64,000 nucleotides of DNA, taken from Clarkia xantiana subsp. parviflora (lineage: Eukaryota; Streptophyta; Magnoliopsida; Myrtales; Onagraceae). The position numbers and the translations under genes are program-made. The notes beneath the pieces are model-generated. The model did no database searches, had not been told where the DNA came from, and worked only from the letters and a program-made list of their open reading frames with translations. The stretch is from NCBI GenBank assembly GCA_036873135.1, contig JAPTYO010000008.1, forward strand, positions 36,032,819-36,096,818, in the 5' to 3' direction. This document shows, in pieces, positions 21,282 to 30,511 of this stretch (position 1 is the stretch's first letter; each line of letters starts with the position of its first letter).

Positions 21282-24200
21282 AGAAGGAGATTGAAAAGCT
21301 AATCCAGACGGGAAAGCTCAAGGAATTCGTCGGGGACAAACGATGCCGGTCCCGCTCTCGGTCCCGATCACGGTCCCGTTCCCGATCCCGCGATCGGTCC
21401 CCGAAAAAGAAGAGAACTGATCCAGAGTCATCCGGTGCTCGCAAGGAGAGACGAGTCATCAACGTGATTCATGGAGGATTTGCTGCTGGAGGTGATACCT
21501 CATCCGCCCGAGAGGTCTACGCCTCTAGGATCCCTACGGCGGTGGTACTGGGTAAGAGGTCCCAATCTTGGACCTTGAAAGAAGAGATGGTAATCTCCTT
21601 CTCGTCGGAAGACCTCATAGGCGTAGAGACTCCGCACGACGATGCCTTAGTGGTAACTTTGGATGTAGATGGGTTCGAGATGAAGAGAATTCTAATCGAC
21701 GGAGGGAGCTCCTCCGACATTCTGTTCATGGACGCGCTGGAGGCTATGGGGAAAACAAAGAAAGATCTGAAGGAGGCAAACTTCCCGATGGTCGGGTTCT
21801 CTGGCTCAACCTCCTACCCGTTAGGAGTAATCACCTTACCAGTGGAGTTTGGTAGCGGGTGGAAATCAGAAAGGAGGAACGTGGAATTTGTCGTGGTTGA
21901 TTCCGCGGGGACCTACAACGCGATTATCGGGAGAACCACCATCAATCCCCTGATGGCGGTTGCCTCGACTGTGCACCAGAAGATGAAGTTCCCGACCGAC
22001 CACGGAGTCGGAGAGGTCAAAGGCGACCAGGTGGCTTCCCGAAAATGCTATGTCAACGCCACCCGGAGGAGGAGGCGAGAGGCTATGACTGTCCTCCAGA
22101 CAGACACAGATCCCAGAGAAGAGTTTGGGCGTCCCGCCCCCGTAGAAGATCTGAAAGAAGTCGAGATCGATGGACCCCAGAGGAAGGTGAAAATCGGGTC
22201 TGCTCTAACTGAAGAGACAGCCCAAAAATTGGTGGAGTTGTTGAAGGAGTTCAAGGAGCTGTTTGCCTGGTCCCCCATCGATATGCCAGGAATCAGCCCC
22301 GATGTGATCGTGCACGAGCTGAAGATAGACCCCGCGATCAAGCCTATCACACAGAAAAGGCGTCCGATGGGCACGGATAAGAAGATCGCGATCCAGCAGG
22401 AAGTGGGCAGGTTACTCGACGCTGGGTTCATTAAGGAGCTCCGATTCCAGACTTGGGTGGCCAACCCAGTACTGGTAAAGAAGACCAACGGGAAATGGCG
22501 AATGTGCGTGGACTTCCGCGACTTGAACAAGGCTTGTCCAAAGGATTGCTATCCACTCCCGAGGATTGACCAGCTGGTGGATGCCACATCGGGACATGAG
22601 CTGTTAAGTTTCATGGATGCGTATTCAGGCTACAACCAGATCAAGATGGCCAAGGAAGACGCCCCCCACACAGCGTTCTACGCAGACAGTGACATCTATC
22701 ACTACGATGTCATGCCTTTCGGGTTGATCAATGCTGGGGCAACCTACCAGCGGATGGTGAACAAGCTGTTTGGAGATATGCTGGGAGAAACCATGGAAGC
22801 TTACGTGGATGATATGCTGGTGAAGTCCCGACAAGCCGAGGATCACGTGCACAACCTTACCATGGCGTTTGAGCGGATGAGGCTCCATCAAGTTCGCCTG
22901 AACCCGACGAAATGCGCCTTCGGAGTCCACTCAGGGAAGTTTTTGGGCTTCATGGTGAGCCAAAGAGGAATTGAAGTGAACCCTGAGAAGCTGAGGGCAA
23001 TCGAGGAGATGCAGTCTCCGATAAACCATCGGGAGGTGCAAGTACTGAATGGCCGACTAGCTGCAATGAACCGCTTCTTGTCCAAAGCCAGCGACCGATC
23101 AATGCCGTTTTTTGAAGTCTTGAGGGCCAACAAAAAATTCGAATGGACCGCCAAATGTGAAGAGGCGTTCCAAGCACTTAAGCAGCACCTTCGCACACTC
23201 CCGCCGCTGGCGAAACCGGTTCCAGGCGAGCCGCTCTTCCTTTATTTGGCTGTTTCTGAATTTGCCATTAGCTCTGTGTTAGTAAAGATTGTCGAGGGTA
23301 ATCAAGTCCCCGTCTATTATGTAAGCAAGGCATTTGCCAAATCTGAATTGAACTATCCCGCCGTTGAGAAGTACCTCTTTGCGTTGATTATTACTGCTCG
23401 GAAGCTAAGGCCATATTTCCACGCACACGAGATCACTGTGCTAACGAACCAGCCTTTGAAGCATTTTTTGAACCGACCGGATGCGTCGGGGAGATTAGTG
23501 AAATGGGCAGTAGAGCTTAGCGAATTTCGCATACACTTCGCTCCGAGGACAGCCATTAAGGGCCAGGCATTAGCAGATTTCATAGCAGAGTCTACAGCCC
23601 CCGATCTGGAAGAAGCGGGCCCTGTAGAGGGGGCAACCATAGAGGTCCCGACAGAAGAACAACCAGAGAGGGCAGAGCAATCAGAACAGCCAAACAAGGA
23701 AAATACCTGGGAGATGTACACGGATGGCTCCGCGAGTTCAGACGGATCAGGAGCGGGCTTTTTGTTGATACCACCGGGTGAAGGTGAACCGCTCCGATAT
23801 GCTTTGGCTTTAACATTCAAGGCCACAAACAACGAAGCGGAGTACGAAGCTCTTATCACGGGCCTAAAAATCGCTAAAGGCACTGGAATCGATCACTTGA
23901 GAGTAAAGTGCGACGCGGCGTTAATCGTGAACCAGGTCCAAGGGCGATACGAAGCAAGGAGTCCGATAATGAAAAAGTATCTGCGAGAGGTACAAGCCCT
24001 GAAAGAGAGCTTCAAAAGCTTCGATATCGAGGCTATTCCAAGGGAGGAGAACGTAGAGGCAGACGCCTTGAGCAAATTTGCCCTGGGGGCACCCTTGGAA
24101 GAAAATCGGAAGGTGCACTTCCTGGAGAAGGTGATCTTATCGAACATCGACCCAACACAGGTGTGCACCATCGAGACAAAATCGGAGGAAGAGCCCACTT

Positions 24201-25435
24201 GGATGACCCCGATAGTCGCATATTTGACTACGGGGGCAGTCCCCGAGGATAAGGTAGCAGCAGACAAGATATGTCGGATCGCGTCTAATTATGTGATGCT
24301 GGACAATCAGCTGTACAAGAAGGGCTGGTTCTCGACTCTGTACCTGAAGTGTGTAGCAGAACCCGACACCAATCGAATCCTGAAGGAAATTCATGAGGGG
24401 GTCGCGGCTTGTCACGAAGGGGCCCGATCCATTTTGAGGAAGGTGTTGAACTTAGGCTACTATTGGCCCACGATGAACAAAGAAGCAACGGCGTTGGTCC
24501 GATCATGCGACGCGTGCCAGAGGTACGCCCCAAGTATCGTAGCTCCGGCCGCCAACCTGACATCCATCAAGAGCGCTTGGACCTTCGCGCAGTGGGGCAT
24601 CGACTTGGTGGGACCTCTTCCACAAGCACAAGGACAATGTAAGTATTTACTTGTAGCTATCGATTATTTTTCGAAATGGATAGAGGCGAAGGCGTTGGCC
24701 AGAACAACGGGGAACCAGATCATCAAGTTCCTCCAAACCCACATCGTGTCCAGATACGGGATTCCTAAGGTGGTGATCAGCGACAATGGCCCACCGTTTA
24801 ACGGCTCTCAGGTGAGGGAGTATCTGGAAGAATTGAACATTGAGCATCGGACCGCCTCCGTACGCCATGCTCAGACTAATGGCCAGGTGGAGTCAGCCAA
24901 CAAAATCGTGATGGATGGCCTGAAGAAGAGGGTCTACGCCTTGAAGGGCAAGTGGCTGAATGAACTGGAAAATGTACTTTGGGCTGTTAGAACGACACCC
25001 AAACGATCAACAGGGGAGACTCCGTTTGGCCTCGTGTATGGCACGGAAGCTGTGGCACCTGTGGAGGTAGCTGTGGCGTCCCATCGGATGAGATATTACG
25101 AGCCCCTAACGAACGACGAAGTGAGACGTCTGGACTTGGACTTACTCGAAGAGAAGAGGCGGGAAGCCGATGAAGTCCAAGCTCGAATGCGTTTAGCGAC
25201 GGCCAGGTACTACAATCGGCGAGTGAAGTCCCGACAGTTCTTTGTCGGGGAGCTGGTTTGGCGTCGCAACGAGTTCACCCTTTTGGATCGAATCAACAAG
25301 ATGTCACCAAAATGGGAAGGACCTTATAAGGTCGTAGGGATGCCAGCTCCAAATGCATACAAGTTGGAAGACCTCGATGGCAGAACATTAAAGCATTCTT
25401 TCAGTGGCGAACACTTGAAGAAACACCATGCTTGA
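21186..25435 (+). CDS. Tat-B pol polyprotein (knuckle-protease-RT-RNase H-aRNase H-integrase)
   Basis: Open frame to 25435. From the conserved part at 21464 it gives 1323 residues; the frame is open back to about 21186 and includes the gag zinc knuckle and an arginine/serine run (about 21350-21400). Protease: MKRILIDGGSSSDILF (about 21680-21730). RT: KTNGKWRMCVDFRDLNKACP, FMDAYSGYNQIKM, MPFGLINAGATYQRMV, AYVDDMLVKS (about 22800-22830). A connection RNase H (NRPDASGRLVKWAVELSEF) is followed by a second RNase H starting WEMYTDGSASSDGSGAGF (about 23707), the dual RNase H known for the Tat lineage. Integrase: zinc site HEGVAACHEGA..CDACQR, then the D,D,E residues in GIDLVGPLP, VISDNGPPF and NGQVESAN. 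All catalytic residues look present. The start codon is not defined. Confidence 0.93.
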
Positions 25436-25636
25436 AGAAAGTCGCCTTAAGTGGTGCTCGATAAAGTCGCCTTAAGTGGTGCCCGAAAAAGTCGCCTTAA
25501 GTGGTGCCCGATGTAAAATCGCCTTAAGTGGTGTATGCTATTTATCGTTTAATTCGATGTAAGCCAATCTTATGCCATCAATAAATGAAGAGGTTGCTTC
25601 CAAATAAGAGTTGTCCTTAGATTTATGCTAAGTGTC
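25436..25636 (+). repeat. Tat-B spacer, degenerate GTCGCCTTAAGTGGTGC repeats
   Basis: Four imperfect copies of AAAGTCGCCTTAAGTGGTGCCCGA follow the pol stop, then a unique stretch and a hairpin (CTTAGATTTATGCTAAG, about 25617-25633). It corresponds to 17833-18005 of Tat-A. Confidence 0.8.
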
Positions 25637-25974
25637 AAAGTCGCCTTCAGTGGTGCACGATGAAAGTCGCCTTCAGTGGTGCACGACCAAAGTCGCCTTC
25701 AGTGGTGCACGATGAAAGTCGCCTTCAGTGGTGCACGATGAAAGTCGCCTTCAGTGGTGCACGACCAAAGTCGCCTTCAGTGGTGCACGATGAAAGTCGC
25801 CTTCAGTGGCGCGCGACCAAAGTCGCCTTCAGTGGTGCACGATGAAAGTCGCCTTCAGTGGTGCACGACGAAAGTCGCCTTCAGTGGTGCACGATGAAAG
25901 TCGCCTTCAGTGGTGCACGACCAAAGTCGCCTTCAGTGGTGCACGATGAAAGTCGCCCTCAGTGGTGCACAGGA
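25637..25974 (+). repeat. 26-bp tandem repeat, 13 units, in Tat-B spacer
   Basis: Thirteen uninterrupted units of AAAGTCGCCTTCAGTGGTGC plus ACGATG or ACGACC, each exactly 26 bp (motif starts at 25641, 25667 ... 25953). Variation is mostly confined to the two bases before AAAG (TG, CC or CG). It is absent in this expanded form from Tat-A, where TTCAG reads TTAAG. No spacers between units, so it is a minisatellite. Confidence 0.95.
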
Positions 25975-26475
25975 TCAAGCCGCTTTAAGTGGTGCACAAT
26001 ACTTAGATTTATTCTAAGTATCCAAAAGTCGTCTTAAGTGATGCGTGAAACTAAGTCGCCTTAAGTGGTGCGCAGAATTAAGTCGTCTTAAGTGATGCAC
26101 GATTGTTAGATTTACTCTAAGTAATACAAAGTCGTCTTAAGTGACGCATAGAATTAAGTCGCTTTAAGTGGTGCGCAGAATTAAGTCGTCTTAAGTGATG
26201 CATGGAGTTAAGTCGCCTTAAAGTGGTGCAAGTTATTAAATCGTCGAAAAAGACGTACGAGGATTTCTTAAGTGTCGAGGTTTCGACTGATAAGAACTAA
26301 GTCGTCTTAAGTGATGCACTCAATACTAAGTCGCCTTAAGTGGTGCATGTTATTAAATCGTCGGGAAGGACGTATGAGAATGTCTTAAATGTCGAAGTTT
26401 CGACTTAAGCACATATAAGTAAAGTCACTCGGAGAAGTGCAACAAAAGATCGGAACTAGAGAAGTTTGATATTGA
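25975..26475 (+). repeat. Tat-B spacer, second degenerate repeat block
   Basis: Irregular copies of AAGTCGCCTTAAGTGGTGC and AAGTCGTCTTAAGTGATGC alternate. Two hairpins (CTTAGATTTATTCTAAG at 26002-26018; TTAGATTTACTCTAA near 26108) and two copies of TTATTAAATCGTCG..GACGTA (about 26233 and 26351) are also present. It runs to the tail of the antisense gene. Confidence 0.8.
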
Positions 26476-26542
26476 TAAGGGCTCAAGGGCCCGACGACGA
26501 CACAAGAGAAGAAAATACAAGGACTCTAAAAGATAAAAATAT

Positions 26543-29254
26543 TCAAGCTTGGTCCTTGTCGGCAGCATCAGCAGCAGCTGGGTCCGCGGAGTCGGTAGCA
26601 GAGGGATCCACAGGATTGGCTTCGGGAGGATTGACTATCGGGGCGTCCGCACTCGGAAGTTCAGAAGCGTCTTCGACAATTACGGGGGTACTCCCCCCAT
26701 CACTCTCCTCAGAAAGAGCAAAATACTTCTTCGCAAAGGGAGCGAGGGAAGGAGACTTGTCGAAGTTGATAGCATCCCCGTACTCCAGGTGGAGCTCCTC
26801 AACCGCATTGAAGAGAGTGTTCTCCACATCCGCGCCAAAGAACTTCATGGCATCAGCTTGGAAGCCCTCCGACCTCCGATAGTCCTCCCGACCCTTGGCC
26901 TCCGCTTCGGCCAGCTGCGCAGGAAATCCCGCGATCAGCTCCTCCAAAGCCTTCTTCTCAAGGACCATTTGGTCCTCGGCAGCCTTCTTCTCCTGGGTCA
27001 GTCGGTCCACAACTGCCCCCCGCTCCTGCCGCTCTTGCCTCAAGAGCCCCTCGAAGTCCGCGATCTGCTGCTGGAGGTCCCGAATCTTCTGATTGAGGAC
27101 AGCCAGCTCTTTGGCAAGCTTCCCCCGTGAAGACTGGGAGGCCTTGAGATCCGCCTGAAGCTGCTCGCGGACTCCTCGGTCCCGCTCCCGGGCCTCATCA
27201 TAGGCAATGACATACCCGATGAGGCGGTTGAAGTCCCCGAGCTCCTGCAATCAAAAGGAAAAATGTTAAAGGACGAACGACCCGATTTATCATCAACAAG
27301 AAAGAGGCAAAAGTCTCACCTCTATGCGGCGCACAGCCATCTCCCTGACATCCCGCTGCATATGCGTCCGATTGAGGTAAATCGGATGCCGCATAGAAGG
27401 CAGAATAGAACCCGCCAGCAGATGCAGGGCCAGCTCTTGGTCCTGTTCCCCTTGTGTGAGCGGGACTCCCTGGAGCGTCTGGATAGGATTCCAGGGGGCA
27501 TTCGCCTGTGAAGAATTGAAGGGCCTGTAGAAGTCCCCATCAAGAGCAAGGGGAGAGATAGGACGAGGAATGGAAGGGCACGCCTCCGTCTCGGCCCGAA
27601 CAGGGGAAGGAGAGAAGTCGTGGATAGGTGAGAGTTGCCGCTGCTGCGGAGAAGACGAAGGAGGCGGCCCCTGAGGGGTTGGTTTCAAGGGGGATTGCCC
27701 CGCCTTCCGACGATGTTGAGGGGGGTCAACCCCGCCAGTCTCCTCGGAGGAGTCCAGAGTTTCCACCTGACGAAACTGTTCGCCAGTTGGAGCCTTCTCT
27801 CCAGCTGAGGAAGGCACCCCCGCTGAAGGAGGTGCATCTGCGGAAGCTGCAGCACCCGAGGAAGCTCCCGAGCGACCTGCACCTGGAGGATGAAGAGCTT
27901 CAGAAAGGTAGTCAGGAAGTTCATCGGGATTCTTACACCAAATGATACGTCGGGAGACGTATTGATCCTTCCCGCGGTAATGATAGTAGCCTGCCTTCAA
28001 GACTCGGGGAGTTTCACCTCTAAGGATTCTTTTGACATCAGTAATGCGGCCTTCCTTGGTCGAGGAAATCAAATCCGACGGGACCATCCTCTTGTACGAT
28101 TTAATAGCAAGTCGAAGTTGTTTACCTTCCTCAGCGTTCTGGACCTCGAAGAGCTGGTCCAGGTCCACCCGTTTCCGCTTGGGCTGCTCCGCCGAAGGAG
28201 ACCCCGACCTAGCAGCAGCCTTCTTGGCGGACTTCCTCTTCCGCGAGGGGCGGACAGCATCAGTCTCCCCCTGCTTAAGGAATAGATCGGTCAGCACAGA
28301 TACCTTCTTGGCTGCAAACAATAAACAAAGAGAAGTTAGAAGTTTACCCAAGAGACCATGTTAGAAGGGCCGTCGAAGAGCTGCCCCCCAGAAACAATAT
28401 CGAGGAGTCGGATCCCGGCGTGCACCAGGTCCCGCTCCACGAGTGAGTTGGCGTTGAGAGGAGTGTAAGACTCCTCCCACCGATAGAGCTGGATGAGTTG
28501 GAGAGTCTCGAAATCCTCGTCAGCATAAGTGTGGAAAGCAGGCGGAGGGTCTGCTACCACCTCCCAGCGAGGCCAGGGAATGGAGGAATGACGGATAAAG
28601 AAGTAGCTCTTCTTCCAGCTACTATTGTCGGACCCTGTATCGATCAAGAGTCCCCGACCCTTGACCGCCTTCCAGGTGTCACTGGTCCAACCGTATTGGG
28701 CAAGCTGCTGCTTACTCCACTTAGGCATCCGGGGGTAGAAGGCGCAAACCCCCGCCTCGTTGCACTTCATCCCATAAAAGGTTCTGAAGAGTTGGAGGCT
28801 GTAGACCCACTTCTGTCGGAGACAGAGGACTTGAAAGGCGTTCCAGAGGCGGATGGCATGGGGAGAAAAGGTGGTGGGGTGTGTTCTGTAATGATGGCAC
28901 AGCTCGACCAGATTACCGCAAAAGGGGAACCTGATCCCCGCTGATATCTGTCCCGTAGAGACAAACACCTCCCCTTTCTGGGGACGAGTAACCTCAGAGT
29001 CACTCGAGGGACGATGCCTAGGATATGGGAAACGAGGTTCCCAGGTGATGGTGATGCAACCCTCTCGGAGAGCTGCATCATAGGCAGTATTGGAAATCTC
29101 ATTTGGAGCATAATCAAAATTAAAGGGTTTTCTCCCCTCAGAGCTGGAACCGCTGTCTGAAAAGCAACCAGGGCAAGAAAATACAGTGGGACTCTTGGAA
29201 AAATTAGAAAGAAAAAGACGAACAAGCAACGAAGAGGGATTCCTTACCAGACAT
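26543..29254 (-). CDS. Tat-B antisense gene: ~830-residue protein of unknown function, four exons
   Basis: Antisense to gag-pol. Exons by splice signals: ATGTCTG at 29254-29248; intron 29247-29157 (GTAAGG..TTTTCAG); exon 2 29156-28348; intron from 28347 (GTAAAC); exon 3 to 27320; intron 27319-27245 (GTGAGA..TTGCAG); exon 4 27244-26543. The exon 3 start is uncertain: the clear CAG at 28312 breaks frame, while an AAG before GTATC (exon from 28303) keeps it, in Tat-A also. That gives about 833 residues. N-terminal domain: GEVFVSTGQISAGIRFPF, KWVYSLQLFRTFYGMKCNEAG, SWKKSYFFIRHSSIPWPRW. The middle is basic (RKRKSAKKAA) and Ser/Pro-rich. NPIQTLQGVPL..LALHLLAGSILP precedes a coiled coil, then an acidic tail. 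Introns cannot survive in the genomic (sense) RNA direction as splice sites, since they are on the other strand, so they are compatible with an RNA-copied element. I recognise no enzyme motif. Confidence 0.75.
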
Positions 29255-29415
29255 GATGAAGTAGAGGTTGAAGGAGATGAACGAAACGTCGCCGGAAAGA
29301 TGATCGGAAGACTCCAAAGACCTTCGAAATCACAGAGCTTGGAATTGCAGAGGAATCGCAGAGAGCTTTTGAAAATTCGAAGACGGTAAAAGTTGAATTG
29401 TGACTATGGCTAGGG

Positions 29416-29422
29416 TTTTATA
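29416..29422 (-). promoter_or_regulatory. TATA box of Tat-B antisense gene
   Basis: TATAAAA on minus (CTATAAAACCCTAGCC), 162 bp before the proposed ATG at 29254. It is outside the LTR. Tat-A has the same box and the same AAACCCTA motif beside it at the same distance (32818-32824). Confidence 0.6.
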
Positions 29423-29800
29423 GTCGAAGAAGACGGTTGAAAGGACACTTCGGTCCGAGTCGTCGAAGTCGAAAAGTCTTAATCTGGACCGTTGAGATGA
29501 AACGTGCAGAAGGACAACGGGCGTAATGATGAAGCGGCCTGAAAAGCACTTTTTCAGAAAAGGACAAGCGCGAAAAATCAGGCACGTGGGTCGAAAACGT
29601 CACTCCATTATCTACTGCATTTAATGCACTAGGAAACCGAAGAGACCCTTGGGATATAACAGTTATATACAAAACCCTGAGGAAGCGTAGAGGAGAAGAC
29701 TGATAAACTGAGTAAACTGAACCAAGGAAAAGATCCCCGACTTTAGTATTGGAAGATCGGGAGTTGAAAGACACGACGAACTAAAAGTCCCTCATGTCTT

Positions 29801-29809
29801 GGGGGCAAA
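29801..29809 (+). other. Tat-B polypurine tract
   Basis: GGGGGCAAA immediately before the 3' LTR. Tat-A has AAGGGCAAA at the same place. This is the expected plus-strand primer site. Confidence 0.7.
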
Positions 29810-30506
29810 TGATGGGTCCGACTATAGCCGTCAGGCCCTTTAACGGCGAGGGAACGGCAAACAGGCCCACCAGGCCCCAAATGAAGGTCAAGATGACTTT
29901 GGAGAAGGGTCCCGACGAAGGGAGTCCCGACAGAGCAAGGTCCCGACAGAGTCGGTCCCGACAGTTGAGCTAGAAGCTCTCGATGAAAAGCCTTTAAGTA
30001 GGCCCCGATGACGAATCCCTAAGAATGATTGGCCCTGTCACGATGACGAGGGGCCCCGAGCGGTGACACAACGAGATAACTCTGGAGTCCCCGACGGGAG
30101 TCGGGACTCGTTATCAGAGGATAAAGCCAAGATATGCGGGGCGTGGCCGAGATACGCGGAACGTGGTTAAGATACACGGAGCGTGGCCAAGATACGCGGG
30201 GCATGGCTAAGATACGCGAGATCACGTCCGAGATATGCGGGATACGGGCTAACCACCCCTAACGGTTCGCCAGGTACCTGAGGCATCTCTTTGCCTATAA
30301 AAGGGCAGGAGATCACCTCAGAAAGACTTACGTTGAGTTGAATACACTCTGAGTTTATTACTTTCCAGTCATACGAGATACTCATTTAAGCATCGGAGAG
30401 GGATTCTGGGTCACCGCCCGGTCTATCCCCTCTTGCAGGATTGCGTGGAGCAAAGGAGCTAGGATTACCGTCAAAGTCCGTACCGGAGTTCCACCGTGAT
30501 CCAACA
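29810..30506 (+). repeat. Tat-B 3' LTR
   Basis: 697 bp, the same ends as 19102-19799. Four substitutions and one indel against it by eye. Followed by CCCCC (30507-30511), the second target copy. Confidence 0.95.
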
Positions 30507-30511
30507 CCCCC

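Larger units (their letters stand above)
19102..30506 (+). mobile_element. Tat-B: young Ty3/gypsy retrotransposon nested in Tat-A
   Basis: Complete element of 11.4 kb: LTRs 19102-19799 and 29810-30506, flanked by CCCCC. It lies inside the antisense gene of Tat-A. By eye the LTRs differ at four bases and one single-base indel in about 697 (0.6%), so it is the youngest insertion I see here. Order: LTR, primer-binding site, gag, pol, repeat spacer, antisense gene on minus, polypurine tract, LTR. Pol is open over 1323 residues; the only clear coding defect is a frame break between gag and its zinc knuckle. It is closely related to Tat-A but its LTRs are a different subfamily. Confidence 0.96.

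Noticed and set aside
25637..25974. Regular direct repeats that could suggest a CRISPR array
   Set aside because: Units abut with no unique spacers, the DNA is plant nuclear, and the array lies inside a retrotransposon.
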